Origin: Actinomycetes bacterium
Lineage (GTDB): Bacteria > Actinomycetota > Acidimicrobiia > Acidimicrobiales > Palsa-688
Length of the DNA stretch: 10,906 nt
Reading direction: 5' to 3'
Assembly (NCBI GenBank): GCA_021827225.1
Contig: JAKAXG010000076.1
Location: 1 to 10,906 of the forward strand
Shown here: piece by piece, positions 1 through 6,220 of the stretch
Position numbering within the stretch: position 1 is the stretch's first letter
Layout of the letters: each line of letters starts with the position of its first letter
Position numbers and translations under genes: made by a program
Notes under the pieces: generated by a model
What the model was told of the DNA's origin: nothing
Seen by the model: only the letters and a program-made list of their open reading frames with translations
Database searches by the model: none

Positions 1-330
1 CACGGCGTCGACGATGCGCAGGCCCCGGCCGTGCTCGGCGCCGAGGGAAGGCGCCTCCATAGCCGGCAGCTCGCCGCTCTCGTCGGTGACCTCGATGGTC
101 ACCGTTCGCTCCGCCTGCTTCACCGTGACCAGGCACTGCGGCGAGTCGGTGTGGACCGACACGTTGGCGACCAGCTCGCTGACGCACAGCAGGGCCGCGT
201 CCTCGAGCGCGTCGTGGCACGACCGGCGCAGCCGGTCGCGGACGAAGTCCCGAGCCCGCCCGGCGCTGGCCGGTTCGGTCGGCAACTCGATGGTGTCTTC
301 CGCCAGATACGGAACGTCGCCTCGTTCCAC
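1..330 (-). CDS. Anti-sigma-factor-type HATPase (RsbW/SpoIIAB-like), 3' end cut by window edge
   Basis: Translating the minus strand from a GTG at 330 gives 110 residues open to the window edge. They match the small HATPase_c_2 fold of serine-kinase anti-sigma factors. The N box is ELVANVSVHT (residues 52-61, with the Mg-coordinating Asn56). The G1-type box is VTDESG (81-86, with the ATP-contacting Asp83). The start of the G2 box is HGRGLRIVDAV (100-110). Family members are usually about 130-150 residues, so perhaps 20-40 are missing. They bind ATP in the cytoplasm and either sequester a sigma factor or phosphorylate a STAS-domain antagonist; many actinobacterial paralogues have unknown partners. 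GTG 330 is the nearest usable start: no ATG or GTG occurs in frame for many codons upstream. No Shine-Dalgarno precedes it, so the message may be nearly leaderless. The gene is divergent from the FmdB-like gene. The family call is firm; the partner is unknown. Confidence 0.85.
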   Translation of the reverse strand, partial: MERGDVPYLAEDTIELPTEPASAGRARDFVRDRLRRSCHDALEDAALLCVSELVANVSVHTDSPQCLVTVKQAERTVTIEVTDESGELPAMEAPSLGAEHGRGLRIVDAV

Positions 331-340
331 TTGAAGCGTT

Positions 341-367
341 GTACCCGCCGGGGGCGAAACCGAAGAC
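341..367 (-). promoter_or_regulatory. Candidate sigma-B-type promoter for the anti-sigma-factor gene
   Basis: On the minus strand GGGTAC (346-341) resembles the -10 element of SigB/SigF-type general-stress promoters. A GTCT (367-364) lies 17 bases upstream of it, fitting a GNNT-type -35 but about one base farther away than the usual spacing. Transcription would begin only a few bases before the GTG at 330, giving an almost leaderless message. Anti-sigma genes are often controlled by their own cognate sigma factor, which makes the site plausible. The motif is short and could arise by chance. Confidence 0.3.
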
Positions 368-394
368 AGGACGGTTCGCTTACGCTTGGGGCCG

Positions 395-619
395 ATGCCC
401 GTGTACGAGTACCTGTGCCGAACCTGCGACAGCCGCTTCGAGGCCCGCCGGTCGATGTCCGACGCGAGCGCCGCCATCGACTGCCCCCAGGGCCACCCCG
501 ACACCACCAGGCTGCTGTCGGTCTTCGCCTCGGTGGGCCGCTCCCCGGCGGCCGCCGCGCCGGCGCCGGTCGCCCGGCCCGCCGGCGGGTGTGGCGCCGG
601 CTGCGCCTGCGCGTCCTGA
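395..619 (+). CDS. FmdB-family small zinc-ribbon protein
   Basis: This 74-residue protein opens with the FmdB/CxxC_CXXC_SSSS signature MPVYEYLCRTC. The first zinc knuckle is Cys8-x2-Cys11; the second is Cys30-P-Q-G-His34, a Cys/His version instead of CPxC. It is followed by a TTRLLSVFASVG stretch, an Ala/Pro linker and a Cys-rich tail (Cys66, Cys70, Cys72). Members are 60-110 residues long. They are named after a presumed regulator near formamidase genes, but their biochemical role is unsettled and a regulatory function should not be assumed. The ATG at 395 is chosen over the in-frame TTG at 386 because the family begins MPxYEY. Only a GGGG close to the ATG could serve as ribosome binding site. 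The gene converges on tadA with 6 bases between stop codons. Confidence 0.85.
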   Translation: MPVYEYLCRTCDSRFEARRSMSDASAAIDCPQGHPDTTRLLSVFASVGRSPAAAAPAPVARPAGGCGAGCACAS

Positions 620-629
620 CAGCTGTCAG
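616..629. repeat. Perfect 14-bp palindrome holding both convergent stop codons
   Basis: CTGACAGCTGTCAG equals its own reverse complement. The TGA of the FmdB-like gene (617-619) and the TGA of tadA (628-626 on the minus strand) occupy mirror positions in it. Flanking bases break the symmetry at 615/630. There is no loop and no T-tract, so it is not a standard intrinsic terminator. It could be a dimer-binding site, or chance in a very short convergent junction. Confidence 0.6.
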
Positions 630-1126
630 CGTGTCCCCGAGCGCCGGCCGGCGAACCAGCTGCTCAGCGCCTCGGAGCACTCGGCGGCCCTGACCCCGGC
701 CCTCACCGGTAGCTCGTGGTTGAGCCGGGGATCGGCGCACATGTTGTAGAGGGAGCCGCAGGAGCCGGCCTTGGGATCGGGGGCTCCGAACACCAGCCTT
801 CCCACCCGGGCGGCCACCAGGGCGCCGGCGCACATGGGGCACGGCTCGAGGGTGACGTAGAGGGTGGCGTCGCTGAGCCGCCAGCTGCCCCGGACCCGGG
901 CGGCGTCGCGCAGCGCCAGGATCTCGGCGTGGGCGGTGGGGTCGCCGAGCTCCTCCCGGCGGTTGGCGGCGACCGCCAGCACCCGGGTGCCGACGGCCAC
1001 CACCGCTCCGACCGGCACCTCCCCGGCCTCACCGGCGCGCCGGGCGGCTTCCAGGGCCAGGCCGATGAAGGTGCCGTCGTCGGCATCCGGCGCGTCGAAG
1101 GCGGCTGAATCCGAACCCGGCGTCAT
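626..1126 (-). CDS. tadA: tRNA-specific adenosine deaminase TadA
   Basis: TadA deaminates A34 to inosine in the anticodon of tRNA-Arg(ACG), allowing one tRNA to read several CGN codons. The 166-residue protein has the cytidine/deoxycytidylate deaminase fold. The zinc site and proton shuttle are HAE (His66, Glu68) and PCPMCAGAL (Cys96, Cys99). Also present are EVPVGAVV (36-43) and the C-terminal FGAPDPKAG..SLYNM segment typical of TadA rather than of free-nucleoside deaminases. Size fits the family (about 150-170). An in-frame GTG at 1144 would add six residues; neither start has a clear Shine-Dalgarno, and ATG 1126 is preferred on codon alone. It lies 118 bases downstream of the P450 on the same strand, beyond a hairpin, so it may be read separately. 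The function call is firm; the exact start is not. Confidence 0.93.
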   Translation of the reverse strand: MTPGSDSAAFDAPDADDGTFIGLALEAARRAGEAGEVPVGAVVAVGTRVLAVAANRREELGDPTAHAEILALRDAARVRGSWRLSDATLYVTLEPCPMCAGALVAARVGRLVFGAPDPKAGSCGSLYNMCADPRLNHELPVRAGVRAAECSEALSSWFAGRRSGTR

Positions 1127-1203
1127 GGGCCGGAAGTCTGGCACCGCCGCCGGCAGGTGAGCACCTCGGGCGCGGCGAATCTCACACCGCAGCGGGGAGG
1201 AAG

Positions 1204-1234
1204 CGGGCGGCTTGGACGGCGCTGGGGCCGCCCG
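1204..1234 (-). terminator. GC hairpin downstream of the P450 (possible terminator)
   Basis: CGGGCGGC (1204-1211) pairs perfectly with GCCGCCCG (1227-1234), an 8-bp all-GC stem with a 15-base loop. It begins 10 bases past the P450 stop on the minus strand. There is no T-run, so it would be at best a weak or Rho-assisted terminator, a type often seen in high-GC bacteria. The remainder of the gap up to tadA holds nothing I recognise. Confidence 0.35.
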
Positions 1235-1244
1235 GGCCGAGGTC

Positions 1245-2459
1245 CTAGCCGATGCGCACCGGCAGCGAGCGCGGCCCCCTGACCTGCCCCCCGGACCAGG
1301 TGACCGCCCCCGGGTCGGCGAGCTCGAAGTCGGGGTAGCGGGCCATCCACTCCTGCAGCGCCACCTTCAGCTCCATCCGGGCCAGGTTGGAACCGAGGCA
1401 GCGGTGGATGCCCAGCCCGAACGCGGCGTGTCGGTTGCTCTCCCGGTCCAGCCTCACCTGGTCGGCGTCCTCGAAAGCCGCCGGGTCCCGGTTGGCCGAG
1501 GGGAACGGCAGCAGCAACCAGTCGTCCTTTTTCAAAGGGCAGCCGTGGAAGTCGAAGTCCTGGGCGACCAGACGGGCCATGGTGACCGGCGCGTAGGCCC
1601 GGAGGAACTCCTCGATGGCGGTGTCCCACAGCCCGGGCTCGGCGATCAGCCGCTTGCGGTCCTGGGGGTTCTGGGCCAGGTGCCACAGCGACGCGCCGAT
1701 CGCCGACCAGGTGGTGTCGATGCCGGCGATCATCAGCAGCACCATCGTGCCCCGGACGTGGTCGGGCAGCAGCTTGTTGCCGTCGATCTCGGCGTTGAGC
1801 AGGAACGAGGTCAGGTCGTCGCGGGGATGCGCCTGGTGGTCGGCGATCTGTTCATTCATGTACTGCTCGATCTCGCCGTTGGCGATGACCGCCTGGCGCT
1901 CCTCGACGCTCTGGTCGACGTTCTCGAGGACCTGCTGGATGAACTTGCGGAAGATGTCGGCGTCCTCCTGGGGGAAGCCGAGCATCTGCACGATCACCCG
2001 CACCGGGATGTGCTGGGTGTACTCGACGGCGGCGTCGAACACGCTCCGGCCGGACAGGCCGTCCAGCAGCTCCCGGCACAGGCCCCGGGTGTAGGGCTCC
2101 AGGGCGGCGATGGGCCTGGGCGAGAAGGCCGGCAGCAGCATCCGCCGGGCGATGGCGTGGAACGGCGGATCGGAGGTGATGGGCGGGGCCAGCCCGATGG
2201 GGGCCGGCAGGTCGAACTCGGTGGGCCGCAGCTCGCTGACCACCACCGAACGGGACGTGAAGTGCTCGGTGTCGTAGGCCACCTCGGACACCAGGTCGTG
2301 GGTGGTCGGCAGCCAGGCCCCGCCGTAGCGGTCCGTGTGGGCCACCGGGCACTTGTCGCGCAGGTCCGCCCAGATGGGGTACGGGTCCCGGACCCAGGTC
2401 GGGTCGGTGTGGTCGAAATCGGTCTGCCAGTCCGAGACCGGCGCGTGGCGGCCGGTCAT
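1245..2459 (-). CDS. Cytochrome P450 monooxygenase (bacterial class I type)
   Basis: This 404-residue haem enzyme has typical soluble bacterial P450 length and no membrane anchor. In order: the I-helix oxygen-activation motif AGIDTT (245-250, acid/alcohol pair Asp248-Thr249), the K-helix ExxR at Glu284-Arg287 (EFLR), the ANRDP segment (322-326) and the haem-ligand loop FGLGIHRCLG (347-356) with proximal Cys354. A C-helix-like region HAIARRMLLPAFSP follows TSDPP. It would insert one oxygen atom from O2 into an unknown substrate using electrons from a ferredoxin. ATG 2459 is chosen because the ferredoxin stop overlaps it (ATGA), and because the frame upstream reads Arg/Pro-rich nonsense antiphase to the ferredoxin. 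The partner ferredoxin is directly upstream; no ferredoxin reductase is in the window. I do not assign a CYP family: the I-helix and haem loop are intact but the substrate-recognition regions are not diagnostic by eye. Confidence 0.95.
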   Translation of the reverse strand: MTGRHAPVSDWQTDFDHTDPTWVRDPYPIWADLRDKCPVAHTDRYGGAWLPTTHDLVSEVAYDTEHFTSRSVVVSELRPTEFDLPAPIGLAPPITSDPPFHAIARRMLLPAFSPRPIAALEPYTRGLCRELLDGLSGRSVFDAAVEYTQHIPVRVIVQMLGFPQEDADIFRKFIQQVLENVDQSVEERQAVIANGEIEQYMNEQIADHQAHPRDDLTSFLLNAEIDGNKLLPDHVRGTMVLLMIAGIDTTWSAIGASLWHLAQNPQDRKRLIAEPGLWDTAIEEFLRAYAPVTMARLVAQDFDFHGCPLKKDDWLLLPFPSANRDPAAFEDADQVRLDRESNRHAAFGLGIHRCLGSNLARMELKVALQEWMARYPDFELADPGAVTWSGGQVRGPRSLPVRIG

Positions 2460-2665
2460 TGCGACACCTCCGTGAGGGTGATGGCGTACTCGGGGCAGTT
2501 GGCGACGGCCCGGCGGGCCTTGTCCAGAAGCTCGTCGGGGACGACCCCGTCGCCTCGCGCCGACGCGGTGCCCAGATCGTCGACGTCGAACAGTTCCGGC
2601 GCCAGGCTGTAGCACCGGTTGTGCCCCTGGCACTTGTCCTGGTCGACCTCCACCCGGTAGGTCAT
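2456..2665 (-). CDS. [3Fe-4S] ferredoxin, P450 redox partner
   Basis: The product is a 69-residue acidic electron carrier. Cluster ligands are Cys12, Cys18 and Cys57 in C-x2-H-x2-C ... CP; His15 replaces the second cysteine of a 4Fe-4S motif. The CQGHNRC and LAPELFDVDDLG stretches are characteristic of actinobacterial P450-associated ferredoxins. Its stop overlaps the P450 start by 4 bases (ATGA), implying translational coupling and a joint function: passing single electrons from a reductase to the haem. The ATG at 2665 follows an AGAGGG sequence close by, with a longer GGAGGAGGGG run farther upstream. It follows the GNAT gene after 46 bases that include a small GC hairpin (5-bp stem, 2689-2701), so it may be cotranscribed with ppc and GNAT or start separately. 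Confidence 0.93.
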   Translation of the reverse strand: MTYRVEVDQDKCQGHNRCYSLAPELFDVDDLGTASARGDGVVPDELLDKARRAVANCPEYAITLTEVSQ

Positions 2666-2711
2666 GTCCCTCTGGTCCCCTCCTCCGACGGCCGGCGGCC
2701 GCCCCGCAAAC

Positions 2712-3368
2712 TTAACGCGGTTCAGTATGGGACGGGCGGCGCATGGTGTAAAGCGCGGGGCCGCCGGAAACCGGCCGCAGCTCCTGCTCGACGTCGTAGC
2801 CGAAGCGCCGGTAGTAGGGCACGTTCTCCGGCTTCTGGGTCTCCAGGTAGCAGTCGAGGCCGTCGGAGTCCGCCCGGTCGAGCATGTCCTGCTGCAGGAG
2901 GGCCCCGATCCCCGACCGCTGCGCCGAGGGGTCCACGACCAGCAGCAGGAGGTACCAGTGCGGCTCTTTGATGTGGGCCCCCTCGATGGCGAACAGGTAG
3001 CGGGCGCCCTGCACCAGCGCCCTGGGGCGCAGGATCATCGCCCTTCCGGCGCCCAGCAGCTCGCGGGCCTGCCCGCCGGCGGGCAGCGGGTAGTCGCCGG
3101 GGGCCAGCACCACCGAGACCCCCACCAGCCGGCCGTCGGGGCCGCGGGCGCCGGTGATGGCCGCCCGGGGGGCGGCGGCGGCGATCGTCGACCGCCAGAA
3201 CAGGGCCAGCCCGCGGGCCCGGGTCACCCCCCGGGGGTCGAGGAACTCGAAGAACGGGTCGTGGTGGAAGGCCCGGGCGGCCACCATCGCCGCCTCGTCG
3301 AGGTCCCGGCCCCGGCCCGACAGCGGCGCCAGCTCCACCGCCGGCGCCTTGACCCTGATATCGGTCAT
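2712..3368 (-). CDS. GNAT-family acetyltransferase, substrate unknown
   Basis: This 218-residue protein carries the acetyl-CoA binding motif A, LLLVVDPSAQRSGIGALL (about 141-158), with the pyrophosphate-binding Q/R-x-x-G-x-G signature at Gln150-Gly155. It ends with the usual NVPYYRRFGYDV element (182-193). An N-terminal segment DEAAMVAARAFHHDPFFEFL (24-43) is common in a GNAT subgroup that includes uncharacterised bacterial and fungal proteins. It should transfer an acetyl group from acetyl-CoA to a small molecule or protein; nothing in the sequence fixes the substrate. The ATG at 3368 is preceded by a G-rich Shine-Dalgarno (GGGGGGAAGG) and sits 11 bases after the ppc stop, so it is very probably cotranscribed with ppc. 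The reading frame stays open far upstream inside ppc, a high-GC artefact and not an extension. Confidence 0.88.
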   Translation of the reverse strand: MTDIRVKAPAVELAPLSGRGRDLDEAAMVAARAFHHDPFFEFLDPRGVTRARGLALFWRSTIAAAAPRAAITGARGPDGRLVGVSVVLAPGDYPLPAGGQARELLGAGRAMILRPRALVQGARYLFAIEGAHIKEPHWYLLLLVVDPSAQRSGIGALLQQDMLDRADSDGLDCYLETQKPENVPYYRRFGYDVEQELRPVSGGPALYTMRRPSHTEPR

Positions 3369-3379
3369 CCCTTCCCCCC

Positions 3380-6124
3380 CTATCCGGTGTTGCGCAGCCC
3401 TGCAGCTATGCCGTTTATCGTAAGCAGCAGGGCCCGCTGCAGGTCGGCGTCGGGCTCCTCGCCGGCGGCGGCCGCCGCCCGGGTCCGGCGCAGCAGCGAC
3501 AGCTGCAGGTCGTGGATGGGGGCCAGGTAGGAGTCGCGGACGGAGAGGGTGCGGCGCAGGACCGGCGACCTCTGGAGCAGGGCGTCCTGGCCGCTCACCC
3601 ACAGCAGCTGCTCGACGGTGAGGCGGTGCTCGGCCTCGATGATGGCGAAGAAGTCCTGCAGCTCCGCCGGGACCAGGCTCTCGACGTAGCGGCGGGCGAT
3701 GCTCAGATCTGTCTTGACCAGTGTCATCTCGACGTTCGAGAGGAAGTTCGAGAAAAAGCGCCAGCCGATGCGCATGCCGGTCAGCTCCCGCTCCAGACCC
3801 GCCTGGCGGGCGGCGGCGATCCCCGATCCCACGCCGAACCAGCCGGGAATGATCTGGCGCGACTGCGTCCAGCCGAACACCCACGGGATGGCCCGGAGCC
3901 CGGTGATGCCGGCGGCGCCGTCCGGCCGGCGGGACGGCCGGGAGCCGAGGTGCAGGGCGGCCAGCTGGTCGACCGGGGTGGACGCCGCGAAGTAGTCGGC
4001 CAGGCCGGGGCGGTCGATCAGGGCCCGGTAGGCCTCGTAGGCGGCCGCCGACACCGTGTCCATGGCCGCGTACCACCGGTCGCGGTCGGCGATCTGCAGC
4101 CGGGGGGTCGAGTGCAGGGCGGTGGCCTCGAGGGCGGAGGCCAGCATGAGCTCCAGGTTCTCCCGGGCCAGGGCGGGCAGGCCGTACTTGTCGCTGATGA
4201 CCTCCCCCTGCTCGGTGACCTTGATGGCCCCGTCCACGCTGCCGGCCGGCAGGGCCAGGATGGCGTCGTGGGTGGGCCCGCCGCCCCGGCCGACGGTGCC
4301 GCCCCGGCCGTGGAAGAAGACCACCCGGACCCCGTGGCCGTGGGCCACCTCCAGGATGCGGCGCTGGGCCTGGTGGATCTCCCACTGGGAGGTGGTGATG
4401 CCGGCTTCCTTGTTGGAGTCGCTGTAGCCGAGCATGACCTCCTGCTCGTCGCCGCGGGCGGCCACCATCGACCGGTACGCGGGAACCGACAGCAGGTCGT
4501 CGATCACCGCCGCCGCCCCCCGCAGCTCCTCGATGGTCTCCAGCAGCGGCACCATCCCGACCCGGGCGGTGCCGGTGGCCGGGTCGAGGAGCCCGGCTTC
4601 GCGGGCCAGCACGGCGGCGGCCAGCACGTCGTCGGCCCCTTTGGTCATGGAGACGATGTAGGTGGAGGCGGCGTCCGGGCCGAGCGCCTCCTGGGCCTCC
4701 CGGATGACCTCGAAGGCGCCGAAGGTGCGGGCCTCCGCCGGCTCCAGGACCGGGATGCGGGGGGACAGCGGCCGCCGGTTGGCCAGCTCCTCCCCGAGCA
4801 GCTTCAGGCGCCGTTCCGGCTTGAGCCGGCCGTAGGAGCGGCCCAGCCGGGCGTAGAGGGCGGCGAGCACCCGGTGGTGGGCGTCGGCGTGCTCGCGCAC
4901 GTCCAGGGCGGCCAGGTGCAGGCCCCAGCACGACAACGAGCGCATGGCGTCGTCGAGGGTGGTGACGATCAGCTCCCCCCGGTTGGCGAGCAGCGAGTCC
5001 CTCATCACCTTCAGGTCCCCGAGCAGCTCCTCCCCGTCGAGGTAGTCGCGGCCCTGCGCGTGGGGGCGGCCCTCCGCCACCCGGGCCTGGGTGTGGACCA
5101 GCTTCTGGCGGATGCAGGTGGCCTTCAGCCGGTAGGGCTCCTCGGCGTTGAGCCGCAGGTAGCGCCGCTCGATCTCGGGCAGGGCGGCCAGGTCGGCGTC
5201 GATGGAGGCCAGCAGCTCGTCGCTGACGGTCACCAGGCGGGTGGACAGGGCCAGCTCCCGGCGCAGCCGGTCGACCACCGAGATGGCGTAGCGGATGGCG
5301 TGCTCGTGCTGGAGCCGCAGCACGTCGCGGGTGACCGCCGGCGTGACGTTGGGGTTGCCGTCGCGGTCGCCGCCGATCCACGACCCGAACCGCAGCGGGA
5401 CGGCGCCGGCGGCGGTGCCGCCGTTCCCGGACAAAGTGGCCTGCCACTCGGCCAGGACCTCCTCGACCACCTGGCGCTGCAGCTGGTCGAAGTAGTACAC
5501 GGCGTTGCGGGCCTCGTCGAGCGGCTCCGGCTGGGCCACCCGCAGGTCGTCGGTCAGCCACAGGAGCTCCACCGTCTCGGCCAGCTGGCGGTCCGTGCGC
5601 GGCCCCTCCTCCTGGTCGAGCAGGCCGGCCACCCGGTGCAGGTGGGTGAGCGTCGTGCGGCGGGCGGCTTCGGTCGGGTGGGCGGTGAAGACCGGCCGCA
5701 CCCGGACCCGCCCGGCGATGGCCTGCAGATCCTCGGCGGTGACGCCGGCGTCCCGGATGGCCGTCACCGCCCGGGCCAGCCACTTGCCGCCCCGTTCGTG
5801 GCGCTCGGCCCGCAGCGCCCGGGCCCGGTGGACCTGCTCGGTGATGTTCGCCAGGTGGAAGTAGGCGACGAAGGCCCGCACCAGGCGGGTGGCGGCCGGC
5901 AGGTCCAGACCGTCGAGCAGCCGGGCCGTGGCCTCCCGGTCCTCCCGGCTGCCGGAGCGGACCCGCTCGACCAGGTCCAGCACCTCCTGGCCCTCCTGGC
6001 GGACCAGGGTCTCGCCCAGCAGCCCGACCACCCGCCGGATGTCCCGCCTCATGGCTGCGTCGTCGCCGGCACCACCGTCGTCACCCAGGCGGATCATCCC
6101 GACGGGTCTACCCATTTGCGACAT
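3380..6124 (-). CDS. ppc: Phosphoenolpyruvate carboxylase
   Basis: PEP carboxylase makes oxaloacetate and phosphate from PEP and bicarbonate, refilling the TCA cycle. At 914 residues it is full length (family about 870-970). Catalytic signatures are all present: VFTAHPTEA (145-153, His149), GSWIGGDRDGNPNVT (247-261), MLGYSDSNKEAG (564-575, Lys572), FHGRGGTVGRGGGP (604-617) and the invariant C-terminal RNTG. Lys804, Arg863, Arg613 and Asn912 line up with the E. coli aspartate-inhibitor site (K773, R832, R587, N881), suggesting feedback inhibition by aspartate. The ATG at 6124 is the longest start; in-frame ATGs at residues 4, 10 and 25 are alternatives and none has a clear Shine-Dalgarno. The conserved part begins near residue 25, so the first 24 residues are uncertain. 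It is divergent from the fructose PTS operon, whose enzyme I also consumes PEP. Confidence 0.97.
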   Translation of the reverse strand: MSQMGRPVGMIRLGDDGGAGDDAAMRRDIRRVVGLLGETLVRQEGQEVLDLVERVRSGSREDREATARLLDGLDLPAATRLVRAFVAYFHLANITEQVHRARALRAERHERGGKWLARAVTAIRDAGVTAEDLQAIAGRVRVRPVFTAHPTEAARRTTLTHLHRVAGLLDQEEGPRTDRQLAETVELLWLTDDLRVAQPEPLDEARNAVYYFDQLQRQVVEEVLAEWQATLSGNGGTAAGAVPLRFGSWIGGDRDGNPNVTPAVTRDVLRLQHEHAIRYAISVVDRLRRELALSTRLVTVSDELLASIDADLAALPEIERRYLRLNAEEPYRLKATCIRQKLVHTQARVAEGRPHAQGRDYLDGEELLGDLKVMRDSLLANRGELIVTTLDDAMRSLSCWGLHLAALDVREHADAHHRVLAALYARLGRSYGRLKPERRLKLLGEELANRRPLSPRIPVLEPAEARTFGAFEVIREAQEALGPDAASTYIVSMTKGADDVLAAAVLAREAGLLDPATGTARVGMVPLLETIEELRGAAAVIDDLLSVPAYRSMVAARGDEQEVMLGYSDSNKEAGITTSQWEIHQAQRRILEVAHGHGVRVVFFHGRGGTVGRGGGPTHDAILALPAGSVDGAIKVTEQGEVISDKYGLPALARENLELMLASALEATALHSTPRLQIADRDRWYAAMDTVSAAAYEAYRALIDRPGLADYFAASTPVDQLAALHLGSRPSRRPDGAAGITGLRAIPWVFGWTQSRQIIPGWFGVGSGIAAARQAGLERELTGMRIGWRFFSNFLSNVEMTLVKTDLSIARRYVESLVPAELQDFFAIIEAEHRLTVEQLLWVSGQDALLQRSPVLRRTLSVRDSYLAPIHDLQLSLLRRTRAAAAAGEEPDADLQRALLLTINGIAAGLRNTG

Positions 6125-6155
6125 GTGGCGGAGAGCCTAATCGGGGGATAACCCC

Positions 6156-6184
6156 TTGACATCACAGATAAACGGGGGTAAAAC
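6156..6184 (+). promoter_or_regulatory. Probable promoter of the fruR-fruK-PTS operon
   Basis: A perfect TTGACA (-35, 6156-6161) is followed after 17 bases by TAAAAC (-10, 6179-6184), which matches TATAAT at four of six positions. Spacing is ideal for a housekeeping sigma-70-type promoter, and the element lies in the only A/T-rich stretch of the window. Transcription would start near 6190, about 30 bases ahead of the fruR ATG, so the leader contains the A-rich repeats and the hairpin described separately. I could not pick a convincing promoter for ppc in the opposite direction. Confidence 0.6.
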
Positions 6185-6196
6185 AAAAGAAACAAA
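6181..6196 (+). promoter_or_regulatory. A-rich direct repeats, candidate DeoR-type operator
   Basis: AAACAAA occurs at 6181-6187 and again at 6190-6196, nine bases apart, with a further CAAAC at 6200-6204. The repeats overlap the -10 element and the likely transcription start, where a repressor would block initiation. Short A/C-rich (T/G-rich on the other strand) repeats are in keeping with operators reported for DeoR-family sugar regulators. Assignment to the adjacent FruR is inference from position. Confidence 0.4.
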
Positions 6197-6198
6197 CA

Positions 6199-6216
6199 TC
6201 AAACCGGGGGGTTTGA
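6199..6216 (+). promoter_or_regulatory. Inverted repeat enclosing the fruR ribosome binding site
   Basis: TCAAACC (6199-6205) and GGTTTGA (6210-6216) form a perfect 7-bp inverted repeat around a GGGG loop. The run of six G at 6206-6211, the only candidate Shine-Dalgarno for the ATG at 6221, lies partly in the loop and partly in the 3' arm. It could be a dimeric operator in DNA, an RNA hairpin that limits FruR translation, or both. Without experiments these cannot be told apart. Confidence 0.45.
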
Positions 6217-6220
6217 GCGG

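Noticed and set aside
381..386. A TACGCT -10 (TANNNT) for the FmdB-like gene
   Set aside because: There is no -35-like sequence at a suitable distance. Such a short motif is expected by chance, so no promoter is called.
31..693. A plus-strand open frame of 220 codons across the left end, and a minus-strand one at 120-842
   Set aside because: Both are antiphase to the anti-sigma, FmdB and tadA genes, whose conserved motifs fix the true frames.
2460..2633. A 58-residue N-terminal extension of the P450
   Set aside because: It overlaps the well-defined ferredoxin gene in another frame and is Arg/Pro-rich. The ATGA overlap at 2459 gives a normal 404-residue P450.
2694..2703. A GGCGGCCGCC palindrome between the GNAT and ferredoxin genes
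   Set aside because: Short GC palindromes are frequent in DNA of this composition. It has no loop or T-tract and gives no evidence of function.
3369..5783. An upstream extension of the GNAT frame through ppc, which would give a 1023-residue fusion
   Set aside because: The extra part is Arg/Pro/Gly-rich antiphase translation of ppc. The GNAT gene has its own ATG with a strong Shine-Dalgarno at 3368.
3512..6151. An 879-codon open frame on the plus strand opposite ppc
   Set aside because: Its translation is low-complexity Gly/Val/Gln/Leu/His-rich sequence with no recognisable domain. It mirrors the strongly biased codons of ppc, which has all catalytic motifs.
6156..6166. A CRP/GlxR-type site suggested by TCACA at 6162-6166
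   Set aside because: Only one half-site is present. The bases at the required distance upstream (6151-6155, ACCCC) do not resemble TGTGA.
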